From an uncultured Pelagibacteraceae bacterium (GTDB lineage Bacteria; Pseudomonadota; Alphaproteobacteria; Pelagibacterales; Pelagibacteraceae): a stretch of DNA of 64,000 nucleotides. A program made the position numbers and the translations under genes. The notes below the pieces were generated by a model that saw nothing but the letters and a program-made list of their open reading frames with translations, ran no database searches and had not been told where the DNA came from. Positions within the stretch are counted from its first letter, which is position 1; the number at the start of each line of letters is the position of its first letter. Location: positions 96,320 through 160,319 of the forward strand of contig CACNLV010000002.1 of NCBI GenBank assembly GCA_902621345.1, written 5' to 3'. Shown in pieces: positions 56,672-64,000 of the stretch.

Positions 56672-57882
56672 TGAAAAGAGTCGTAATTACTGGTTTAGGA
56701 GTTGTTTCGTGTCTAGGAAACAACCAAGATGAGGTATATCATTCTCTCTTAAACTCAAAGTCTGGAATATCTTTCAGTCCAGAGTATAAAGAACATAATC
56801 TTAAAAGTCATATTCACGGTAAACCAAATATAAAACTTGAGGATTTTATTGATAGAAAAACAATAAGGTTTATGGGATCAGGCTCAGCATATAATTATAT
56901 TGCAATGAAAGAGGCTATCGCAGACTCAGGTCTTGAAGAGAATGAGGTAAGCAATTTTAAAACTGGAATAGTAATGGGCTCAGGTGGCCCGTCGATTGAA
57001 AATGTGATTTTGGCTGCAGATAAAACTAGAGCTAAAACTCCAAAACTTATGGGGCCGTTTATTGTTCCAAGAACAATGGCAAGCACTGCTTCAGCTACTC
57101 TAGCTGTACCTTTTAAAATAAAAGGTACAAATTATACAATGAGCTCAGCTTGTGCAACTAGTGGGCATTGTATAGGGAATTCTATGGAGCTTATTCAAAT
57201 GGGAAAGCAAGATATTGTCTTCGCTGGTGGAAGTGAAGAAATTCATTGGGCCATGACTGCTATGTTTGATGCGATGACAGCCTTATCTTCAAAATATAAT
57301 GATACACCTGAGACTGCCTCAAGAGCTTATGATAAAACAAGAGATGGTTTTGTTATTGCTGGTGGTGGTGGAGTATTAGTGCTTGAGGAATATGAACATG
57401 CTAAGGCTAGAGGTGCCAAAATATATGCTGAACTTACAGGATATGGAGCAACTTCAGATGGTTATGATATGGTAGCTCCATCTGGCGAAGGAGCTGTAAG
57501 ATGTATGAAGATGGCAATGGCAACAGCAAAAAATAAAATTGATTATATTAATACCCATGGAACATCTACTCCTGTTGGAGACATAACAGAATTAAACGCT
57601 GTAAAAGAAACTTTTGGTGAACAAATTCCGAAAATTAGCTCAACAAAATCTTTATCAGGTCATCCTTTGGGAGCAGCGTCGGTACACGAGGCGATATATT
57701 GTCTAATTATGATGAAAAATAATTTTATTGCTGGTTCAGCTAATATCAAAGAAATGGACGAGGAAGCTAAAAAATTTCCAATTATTGCAAAATCAGAGAA
57801 AAATGTTTCTTTAAATGCGGTTATGTCAAACAGTTTTGGCTTTGGTGGAACCAATGCTGCACTTATTTTTGAAAAGGTTTAA
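56671..57882 (+). CDS. fabB: 3-oxoacyl-ACP synthase I FabB
   Basis: FabB elongates acyl-ACP and, with FabA, provides unsaturated fatty acids. The catalytic Cys161 is in [12 protein letters not shown], and the two histidines are in [11 protein letters not shown] and [11 protein letters not shown]. The 403-aa length is typical of KAS I. It directly follows fabA and precedes fabI by 2 bp. Confidence 0.96.
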   Translation: MKRVVITGLGVVSCLGNNQDEVYHSLLNSKSGISFSPEYKEHNLKSHIHGKPNIKLEDFIDRKTIRFMGSGSAYNYIAMKEAIADSGLEENEVSNFKTGIVMGSGGPSIENVILAADKTRAKTPKLMGPFIVPRTMASTASATLAVPFKIKGTNYTMSSACATSGHCIGNSMELIQMGKQDIVFAGGSEEIHWAMTAMFDAMTALSSKYNDTPETASRAYDKTRDGFVIAGGGGVLVLEEYEHAKARGAKIYAELTGYGATSDGYDMVAPSGEGAVRCMKMAMATAKNKIDYINTHGTSTPVGDITELNAVKETFGEQIPKISSTKSLSGHPLGAASVHEAIYCLIMMKNNFIAGSANIKEMDEEAKKFPIIAKSEKNVSLNAVMSNSFGFGGTNAALIFEKV

Positions 57883-57884
57883 TC

Positions 57885-58670
57885 ATGAGCTTGATGAAAG
57901 GTAAAAAAGGATTAATCATGGGAGTTGCTAATGAAAGATCTATTGCTTGGGGCATCTCTCAAAAACTTTCAGAGGCTGGCGCTGAATTAGCATTTACGTA
58001 TTTAGGTGATGCTCTTAAAAAAAGAGTAGTCCCTTTGGCAGAAAAATTAAATTCAAAAGCAACTTTTAGCTGTGATGTTGAAAAAAAAGAAGAGATAGTA
58101 AAATTATTTGAGAATATTAAATCACAATGGGGAGAAATTGATTTTGTGGTTCATGCAGTTGCATTTTCAGATAAATCAGAATTATCAGGTGAATATTTAG
58201 ATACGACTAGAGAAAACTTTTTGAGAAGTATGTTAATTTCATGTTTTTCATTTACTGAAGTAGCAAAAGAAGCATCGAAAGTGTTGAAACAAGGCGGAAG
58301 TTTACTAACTTTAACTTACGAGTCTACTAAAGTTATTCCAAACTATAATGTAATGGGAGTTTGTAAATCAGCTTTAGAGGCTAGCGTTAAATATTTAGCT
58401 AGAGATTTGGGTGCAAAAGGTATGAGGGTTAATGCAATAAGTGCAGGACCTATTAAAACATTAGCAGCTTCTGCTATTGGAGATGCAAAATTCTTATATA
58501 AATGGAATGAAGACCATTCATTTCTGAAAAGAAATGTTGATATTCATGATGTTGGAAATTCAGCATTATATCTACTGAGCGATCTTGCAAATGGTGTTAC
58601 TGGTGAAATTCACTATGTTGATGCCGGATACAATAAAGTTGGAATGCCAGATCCAAAAAATATTTCTTAA
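57885..58670 (+). CDS. fabI: Enoyl-ACP reductase FabI (NADH)
   Basis: FabI reduces enoyl-ACP in the final step of each elongation cycle. The 261-aa short-chain dehydrogenase shows KGLIMGVANERSIAWGISQ at the nucleotide site, the catalytic Tyr-X6-Lys in NYNVMGVCKSALE, and the segment NAISAGPIKTLAASAI. These are FabI traits, not those of the generic reductase FabG. It ends the fabA-fabB-fabI run; the next gene begins 2 bp later. Confidence 0.95.
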   Translation: MSLMKGKKGLIMGVANERSIAWGISQKLSEAGAELAFTYLGDALKKRVVPLAEKLNSKATFSCDVEKKEEIVKLFENIKSQWGEIDFVVHAVAFSDKSELSGEYLDTTRENFLRSMLISCFSFTEVAKEASKVLKQGGSLLTLTYESTKVIPNYNVMGVCKSALEASVKYLARDLGAKGMRVNAISAGPIKTLAASAIGDAKFLYKWNEDHSFLKRNVDIHDVGNSALYLLSDLANGVTGEIHYVDAGYNKVGMPDPKNIS

Positions 58671-58671
58671 A

Positions 58672-59061
58672 ATGAGCAGTCAAATAAGTACTTATATGGT
58701 GAGCATGGTTTTAGGAATTATGCTTTTTTTTTCTTTTGTCGTTGCACCAGTAACTTTTACAGTATTAGATGAAGAAAACTCTAGAAAATTTATAAGAAAA
58801 ATATTTCCTTATTATTATACTGCAAACTTACTTATTAGTTTTTTAGTTTTAATTTTTTTTGTAATTCAAAGAACTTTTTCTTTAAATTTCTATCTAATAT
58901 TGACTGTTGCTATTCTATTTGCTTTATCAAATTATATTTTGATGCCATTAATAAATAAGTACAAAGATGAAAACCAAGACAAGAAATTTAAATATTCACA
59001 TTTTATTTCCGTTGTAGTTAACTTTATACAAATGATTTTATTGGTAATTATTTTAATCTAA
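58672..59061 (+). CDS. DUF4149-like small membrane protein
   Basis: I start at the ATG at 58672 (129 aa, MSSQISTYMVSMVLG); a longer frame to 58585 would run through fabI. The protein has four hydrophobic segments and the pattern FFSFVVAPVTFTVLDEENSRKFIRKIFPYYY, which matches the DUF4149/TMEM205-like group of unknown function. It is co-directional with fabI and ends in a 4-bp convergent overlap with a 50-aa gene on the other strand. Confidence 0.75.
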   Translation: MSSQISTYMVSMVLGIMLFFSFVVAPVTFTVLDEENSRKFIRKIFPYYYTANLLISFLVLIFFVIQRTFSLNFYLILTVAILFALSNYILMPLINKYKDENQDKKFKYSHFISVVVNFIQMILLVIILI

Positions 59062-59210
59062 AAAGAATTAAAAAGCCCTAAACCTACAACTATAAAAATA
59101 CCTAACCAAATTAGGCCTTTAACTAAAAAAAAAGTTAATCCACCAATCAAAATATATTTTCCATACCTATTTTTTTGTAAACTTTCTTTAATCTTAGTTA
59201 GATAAAACAT
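59058..59210 (-). CDS. 50-aa membrane protein downstream of pnp
   Basis: The frame encodes MFYLTKIKESLQKNRYGKY, then a glycine-containing hydrophobic stretch (residues 20-47) long enough for one or two spans, and ends NSF. Its ATG is 4 bp downstream of the pnp stop codon, so it is probably translated from the pnp transcript, and its stop overlaps the convergent DUF4149-like gene. A basic N-terminus followed by a hydrophobic body is a plausible membrane protein layout. I do not recognise a named family. Confidence 0.6.
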   Translation of the reverse strand: MFYLTKIKESLQKNRYGKYILIGGLTFFLVKGLIWLGIFIVVGLGLFNSF

Positions 59211-59214
59211 TGTT

Positions 59215-61287
59215 TTATTCAGCAGCTTGTTTCATGGAAAGTTTAACTTTGCCTCTATCAAAACCAATCACTTTAACTTTTACTTCGTCACCTTCTTTCA
59301 CAACGTCGGTTACTTTAGCTACTCTTTTGTCTGCTAGTTCAGAAATATGAACAAGTCCGTCTTGTTTACCTAAAAAGTTAACAAATGCACCGAATTCCAT
59401 AATTTTCATTACTTTGCCCGAGTAAACTTTATTTAATTCAGCTTTAGCAGTTATGTCTTTGATCATCTGCATAGCAACGTTTCTAGAATCTTCATCTGGT
59501 GCAGCAACTGTTACTACACCCTCATCATTTACATCAACTTTGGCACCTGATTTTTCAACTATCTCTCTTATAGTTGCTCCACCTTTTCCGATAACAGCAG
59601 CAATATCTTTTTTATCAACATTAATTTTTTCCATTTTTGGAGTATGTTTTCCAACATCAGCTCTTGAAGCTGATAATGCTTTATTCATTTCTCCAAGGAT
59701 ATGAACTCTTCCATCTTTAGCTTGGCTTAATGCCTGTTCCATTATTTCAAATGTAATACCAGTTATTTTAATATCCATCTGAAGTGATGTAATTCCATCT
59801 TTGGTTCCAGCTACTTTAAAGTCCATATCTCCTAAATGATCTTCATCACCTAAAATATCTGATAATACACTAAAATCATTACCCTCTTTGATTAAACCCA
59901 TTGCTATACCTGCAACTGGTTCTTTAATGGGCACACCCGCATCCATTAATGCTAATGAAGTTCCACAAACAGTAGCCATTGAAGATGAACCATTAGACTC
60001 TGTAATCTCAGAAACTACTCTAAAAGTATATGGAAATGCTTCTTTTGATGGCAATGAAGAATGTATCGCTCTCCACGCTAATTTACCATGTCCTATTTCT
60101 CTTCTACCAGTTCCGATTCTACCTGTTTCTCCGACTGAAAAAGGTGGAAAATTATAGTGAAGCATGAATCTTTCTCTTTGTAATCCATCTAAACTTTCAA
60201 TTCTTTGCTCATCATCTGATGTACCTAAAGTAGCTGTCACAATTGCCTGTGTTTCACCTCTTGTAAATAAAGCAGAGCCATGAGTTCTTGGTAGTATACC
60301 AACTTCACAAGATATAGGTCTTACGTCAGATAATCCTCTACCATCAATTCTATTTTTATTTTTTAAAATGTCTGTTCTAACTATTGATTTTTCTATTTTT
60401 TTAAGTTCGGAATTAACGTCAAGATCTGTGTAATTTTCATCTTCCTCATAAAGTTTTTTAGCTTTATCAGTAATTTGTGAAATTTGATTTGATCTATCTT
60501 GTTTATCTCTTGTCGCAAAAGCTTTTTTAAGATCTTCTGTAAAAGTTCCTTCAAGTTTTTTCTTAACTTCTGATAGGTCTTTCTTTTCTACAGTCCATTC
60601 AGGTCTTCTACATTCTTTTGCAAGATCTTCTATCATTTCAATCACAGGAACAAAACCTTCATGACCAAATTTAACTGCATTTAACATTTCTTCCTCAGTT
60701 AAACCACTCGCTTCAGACTCAACCATAAGCACTGCATCTTTTGTGCCCGCTACAACTAAGTCTAATTTTGATTTTTCAAGCTCAGTTTTCGATGGATTTA
60801 AAACGTATTTTCCATCAATAAAACCAACCCTAGAAGCTCCAACAGGACCCATGAATGGCATTCCTGATATAGCCAAAGCTGCTGATGATGCTGTAATTGA
60901 TAATATATCCGCCTCATTTTCTTTATCGTAAGAAATTACAGTTGGTAACAACTGAACTTCATTTTTAAATTCATCAGGAAATAACGGTCTGATTGGTCTA
61001 TCAATTAATCTAGAGATTAATGTTTCACTTTCAGTCGGTCTTGCCTCTCTTTTGAAATACCCACCTGGAATTTTTCCAGCGGCATAGTATTTTTCTTGAT
61101 AATTTACAGATAGTGGAAAATAATCAACATCGGGATTTACTTTTTTTGCTCCAACCACTGTTGCTAAAACAACTGTCTCTCCACATGTTGCTATTATTGC
61201 ACCGTCTGCTTGTCTTGCTACTTTTCCTGTTTCTAAACTTATCTTCTTTCCTGCTACTTCAATTTCCCTCTTATATACTTTAAACAT
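59215..61287 (-). CDS. pnp: Polyribonucleotide nucleotidyltransferase (PNPase)
   Basis: PNPase degrades RNA phosphorolytically and is a core degradosome component. The 690 residues form two RNase PH domains (the first around [14 protein letters not shown], the second around [22 protein letters not shown]), followed by a KH domain with [18 protein letters not shown] and a C-terminal S1 domain with [11 protein letters not shown]. Length is normal. It follows rpsO; a 57-bp purine-rich low-complexity spacer separates them. Confidence 0.97.
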   Translation of the reverse strand: MFKVYKREIEVAGKKISLETGKVARQADGAIIATCGETVVLATVVGAKKVNPDVDYFPLSVNYQEKYYAAGKIPGGYFKREARPTESETLISRLIDRPIRPLFPDEFKNEVQLLPTVISYDKENEADILSITASSAALAISGMPFMGPVGASRVGFIDGKYVLNPSKTELEKSKLDLVVAGTKDAVLMVESEASGLTEEEMLNAVKFGHEGFVPVIEMIEDLAKECRRPEWTVEKKDLSEVKKKLEGTFTEDLKKAFATRDKQDRSNQISQITDKAKKLYEEDENYTDLDVNSELKKIEKSIVRTDILKNKNRIDGRGLSDVRPISCEVGILPRTHGSALFTRGETQAIVTATLGTSDDEQRIESLDGLQRERFMLHYNFPPFSVGETGRIGTGRREIGHGKLAWRAIHSSLPSKEAFPYTFRVVSEITESNGSSSMATVCGTSLALMDAGVPIKEPVAGIAMGLIKEGNDFSVLSDILGDEDHLGDMDFKVAGTKDGITSLQMDIKITGITFEIMEQALSQAKDGRVHILGEMNKALSASRADVGKHTPKMEKINVDKKDIAAVIGKGGATIREIVEKSGAKVDVNDEGVVTVAAPDEDSRNVAMQMIKDITAKAELNKVYSGKVMKIMEFGAFVNFLGKQDGLVHISELADKRVAKVTDVVKEGDEVKVKVIGFDRGKVKLSMKQAAE

Positions 61288-61344
61288 TTCATTTCCATTT
61301 CGTTTCGTTCGTTTCTTTTCATTCCGTTCTATCTATTTTGATTT
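61288..61344 (-). other. Low-complexity purine-rich leader of pnp
   Basis: On the minus strand this spacer repeats GAAACGAAC/GAAACGAAAT-type units and leads directly into the pnp ATG. Read on the plus strand it is rich in TTCGTTTC. It contains no gene. In other bacteria the rpsO-pnp spacer carries a stem-loop used by PNPase autoregulation; I do not see a strong hairpin here, so an unstructured ribosome-loading or RNA-binding stretch is a possibility. Confidence 0.4.
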
Positions 61345-61593
61345 TTACTTTCTCAATTTCAATTTCGACAGTACATTTTTGTAAGAATCAACCTTATTCT
61401 TTTTAAGGTAATCTAACAATTTTTTTCTCTTATTAACTGCTTTTAGTAAGCCGACTGAGGAATGTTTATCTTTTTTAAACTGCTTAATATGTTTAGATAA
61501 ATTCTCAATTTTTTCTGTTAATAAGGCTATTTGAATCTCAGATGATCCCGTATCTTTATCATGAATAGCTAATTCTGCTGATTTTTTACTCAT
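61345..61593 (-). CDS. rpsO: 30S ribosomal protein S15
   Basis: S15 binds 16S rRNA in the central domain. The 82-aa protein carries the family blocks DTGSSEIQIALLTEKIENLSKH and KHSSVGLLKAVNKRKKLLDYLKK. It is slightly shorter than the 89-aa E. coli protein, mainly at the ends. It follows rbfA by 10 bp, in the place where truB usually intervenes, and precedes pnp. Confidence 0.96.
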   Translation of the reverse strand: MSKKSAELAIHDKDTGSSEIQIALLTEKIENLSKHIKQFKKDKHSSVGLLKAVNKRKKLLDYLKKNKVDSYKNVLSKLKLRK

Positions 61594-61603
61594 ATTTATT
61601 TTC

Positions 61604-61972
61604 CTACTTATTTGTTTGTTTAATTAAATTTTCAATTTTTTCTGCATATTCAAAAGACTCATCTTTACGAAAAAGAATTTTTGGTAAAAACTTTGCAATA
61701 ATTTTTTGAGACAAAATTTTTCTTATTAAAAAAGAATACTCTTTCAATTTTTCAATAGTTATATCAGCATCTTTTCCACCCAGTGGTAGTACATATGCTT
61801 TGGCTATTTTTAAATCCGGACTCATTCTAACTTCTGTTACTGTTATATTATTTGTTTCTAAATTTGGGATTTTTGCCTCGTTCCTTATAAAGATCATACT
61901 TAAAGATTGTTTTATCATTTCACCAACTCTAAGTTGTCTTTGGGTAAATTGTTTTCCAATTCTATCAGCCAT
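61604..61972 (-). CDS. rbfA: Ribosome-binding factor A
   Basis: RbfA helps mature the 16S rRNA 5' end in the small subunit. The 122-aa protein has the KH-like pattern: RQLRVGEMIKQSLSMIF, the segment ITVTEVRMSPDLKIAKAYVLPLGG, and the C-terminal FLPKILFRKDESFEYAEKIENLI. It overlaps the infB stop by one base, as in the conserved infB-rbfA pair. Confidence 0.95.
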   Translation of the reverse strand: MADRIGKQFTQRQLRVGEMIKQSLSMIFIRNEAKIPNLETNNITVTEVRMSPDLKIAKAYVLPLGGKDADITIEKLKEYSFLIRKILSQKIIAKFLPKILFRKDESFEYAEKIENLIKQTNK

Positions 61973-64000
61973 TATATTGACCTTTCAGTAGATGTAACAT
62001 TAAAAGCTTCAATTGTATCATTTTTTTGAAAATCCATGTAGTCCTTGAGAGCGATACCACACTCCTGACCAATATCTACCTGTTTTACCTGATTTTTTTC
62101 TCTAAATATAGTTGCTATTTTACCAGTATAAATAATTGTACCATCTCTAATAATCCTTACACTTGAATTAGCAAGAATTTCACCCTCCGTTACTTTAGAG
62201 CCTGCAACCTTACCTGCGCCAGATACTTTAAATATCTCTAAAATTTGGGCTGTGCCTGTTATACTTTCTTGTACATCTGGAGCCAATAATCCTGACATAC
62301 TCTTTTTAACAAAGTCCAACACCTCATAAATTATGTTATATGTTGAGATCTTTATATTTTCATCTTCAGCTAGTTTTTTTGCCTCTTTACTCGGTTTTAC
62401 GTTAAAAGCTATTAAAACAGCTTTTGATGCTTTGGCTAGAGAAACATCAGTTTCTGTTATCATTCCTATGTCTGCTAAAATAATTTTTGGTTTTACTTCA
62501 TCGTGTTTAATTAGATTAATTGCACTTTTTATGGCTTCCGAGGAGCCGTGGACGTCTGATTTAATAATTAAATTTAAATCTTGAGATGATTTATTTGAAA
62601 ATGCTGACTCTTGTGTTGCAAAAGACAACGGATTTTTTATGTCCTTATTTTCTTCTGTTCTATTCTCACTAAGAGTTTTTGCCTCTTTTTCACTATCAAG
62701 AACGATGAAATCATCACCTGATTTAGCGGCACCATTTATGCCCAAAATTTCTACGGGAGTTGATGGAATTGCCTCTTCAACATTTTCACCTTTATCATTT
62801 ATAATAGCTCTTATCTTGCCCCATTTTAACCCACTTACAAAAAAGTCTCCTTTTCTCAAAGTACCACTTGTTACGATAATATTTGCGACTGGACCTCTAC
62901 CAGTGTCAATTTTTGACTCTAAAACTACTCCGGTCGCTTTAGAGTCAAAATCAGTTTTTAGATCTAAAATTTCTGCTTGTAAGGTTATTGCCTCAAGTAA
63001 CTTGTCCAGATTCATTTTTGTTTTAGAAGAAATTTCAACCATTAATGTATCCCCTGATAGATCCTCAGCAATCAACTCATGTTCTAATAATTGATTTTTT
63101 ATTTTTTGAGGATCAGAATCTGGTAAATCACATTTATTGATAGCCACAACTATTGGAACTTTTGCAGCTTTTGCATGCTTTATTGACTCTACTGTCTGAG
63201 GTTTAACTCCATCATCTGCAGCGACTACTAAAACAACGATATCAGTTAATTTTGATCCTCTTGCACGCATTTCAGTAAAAGCAGCATGACCCGGAGTATC
63301 AATAAAAGTTAAATTGTTATCACCACTTTTAATTTGATAAGCTCCGATATGTTGTGTAATTCCACCAAATTCTCCTGACACTACATTGGCACTTCTTAGA
63401 ACATCCAATACGGAGGTTTTTCCATGATCAACGTGACCCATTACAGTTATGATCGGTGCTCTATTTTTCAAATTTTCAGTTCGAGCATCTTTTATCTTCT
63501 TTATTATCTCCTCTGTTTTTTCTTCCCTGATAGGATTATGTCCAAATTCCTTTACCAAATACTCAGCAGTATCTGCGGCTAATGATTGATTGATTGTTAC
63601 AGTAACCCCCATTCCAAATAAATGTTTAATTACATTACTTGACTGTTCAGCCATTCTATTGGCTAATTCTCTTACAGTAATAGCTTCTGGAATATTTATG
63701 TTCCTTTTAATGGGTTTTTGATTTTCTTTATTGTCCTCTTTATTTATATTTTTAAGTTCTTTTTGCCTTGCTCTCTTTACAGAAGCTAAGCTCCTTTCTC
63801 TTGTCTCTATTTCATCACTTAACGCCCTAGAAACTGTTAATTTTACATCTCTTTTTTTTAAGCTACCTGTCTTAGATTTTTTGTCTTTATCATCCTCGCC
63901 TTTAAATCTTTTTGTTGCCCTTTGTTCTGCTAACTTACGTTTTTCAAAATCACTTATAGCTAAATTAGGATTATTTATTTTGTAATTTACTTTATAGTTA
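61972..64000 (-). CDS. infB: Translation initiation factor IF-2 (5' end outside window)
   Basis: IF-2 is the GTPase that brings initiator tRNA to the ribosome. The frame is open from the window edge at 64000, giving about 676 residues of the C-terminal part. From the N-terminal side: a charged linker rich in Lys and Glu, the IF2_N domain with IPEAITVRELANRMAEQSSN, the G domain with VMGHVDHGKTSVLDVL, DTPGHAAF and NKCD, and the C-terminal domains ending QKNDTIEAFNVTSTERSI. A shorter frame to 63654 would wrongly start at an internal Met of IF2_N. Confidence 0.96.
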   Translation of the reverse strand, partial: NYKVNYKINNPNLAISDFEKRKLAEQRATKRFKGEDDKDKKSKTGSLKKRDVKLTVSRALSDEIETRERSLASVKRARQKELKNINKEDNKENQKPIKRNINIPEAITVRELANRMAEQSSNVIKHLFGMGVTVTINQSLAADTAEYLVKEFGHNPIREEKTEEIIKKIKDARTENLKNRAPIITVMGHVDHGKTSVLDVLRSANVVSGEFGGITQHIGAYQIKSGDNNLTFIDTPGHAAFTEMRARGSKLTDIVVLVVAADDGVKPQTVESIKHAKAAKVPIVVAINKCDLPDSDPQKIKNQLLEHELIAEDLSGDTLMVEISSKTKMNLDKLLEAITLQAEILDLKTDFDSKATGVVLESKIDTGRGPVANIIVTSGTLRKGDFFVSGLKWGKIRAIINDKGENVEEAIPSTPVEILGINGAAKSGDDFIVLDSEKEAKTLSENRTEENKDIKNPLSFATQESAFSNKSSQDLNLIIKSDVHGSSEAIKSAINLIKHDEVKPKIILADIGMITETDVSLAKASKAVLIAFNVKPSKEAKKLAEDENIKISTYNIIYEVLDFVKKSMSGLLAPDVQESITGTAQILEIFKVSGAGKVAGSKVTEGEILANSSVRIIRDGTIIYTGKIATIFREKNQVKQVDIGQECGIALKDYMDFQKNDTIEAFNVTSTERSI

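Noticed and set aside
62639..63094. 151-codon plus-strand frame opposite infB
   Set aside because: It is antisense to the IF-2 G domain; low-complexity Ser/Phe/Leu composition typical of shadow frames.

Overview
The window is a densely packed, strongly AT-rich bacterial chromosome segment with no insertion sequence, prophage, CRISPR array or rRNA operon. Several features point to an alphaproteobacterium: a RegB-type kinase with the GGARNPF motif, CobT, an Irr regulator divergent from fabA-fabB-fabI, a Suv3-like helicase next to ferredoxin II and CarD, Coq7, and the mutM/ubiE/ubiB/coaBC/dut and tlpA/argH/lptM/lysA orders. The low GC, very short or overlapping gene junctions, frequent lack of Shine-Dalgarno sites and short versions of proteins such as GyrB suggest a streamlined marine lineage of the Pelagibacterales (SAR11) type. 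That placement is an inference from gene content and composition, not from a database match.

Layout. 1-3.7 kb: the 3' end of cobT, then regB and gyrB on the minus strand. 3.9-14.5 kb: tRNA-Ser, a GT2 glycosyltransferase, and a long minus-strand translation block (thrS-infC-rpmI-rplT-pheS-pheT-lepA) headed by a GT4 glycosyltransferase. 14.5-23 kb: an alpha/beta hydrolase, glutamate synthase (gltD-gltB) divergent from uppP, and an EamA transporter. 23-29.4 kb: pyruvate dehydrogenase E1 (with an N-terminal lipoyl domain) and E2, a thiolase, tRNA-Arg, a hotdog thioesterase and two tiny candidate genes. 29.6-33.8 kb: Suv3-like helicase, TerB, ferredoxin and a lysine-tailed CarD, ending at a bidirectional terminator shared with a 25-residue Lys/Arg/Ala protein. 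34-39.5 kb: acyl-CoA ligase, tRNA-Leu, a DedA-like protein, DsbB, Coq7, HNH nuclease, esterase, a small HIG1-like protein and TlpA. 39.5-43 kb: argH-lptM-lysA-plsC. 43-46.1 kb: dnaN and dnaA, a repeat-bearing intergenic region that is a candidate origin, and rpsT. 46.1-52.1 kb: mutM, ubiE-ubiB-coaBC-dut-moeB-like and an SH3 protein. 52.1-56.1 kb: an apparent iron/peroxide region with a Cys-rich mini-protein behind two Fur-like boxes, DUF2061, an Asp/Asn hydroxylase-like protein, katG and irr, with Irr-type ICE boxes. 56.1-59.2 kb: fabA-fabB-fabI and small membrane proteins. 59.2-64 kb: infB-rbfA-rpsO-pnp without truB; infB runs off the window.

Most of this is conserved core machinery. The parts that deserve attention are small: the 25-aa polybasic gene at 33727-33804, the Cys-rich gene with tandem Fur-like boxes at 52164-52343, the ICE-like boxes at irr and katG, the lipoyl-AceE fusion, the 18-bp repeats upstream of dnaA and the dyad upstream of gltD. 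I did not find a clearly new multi-gene system.
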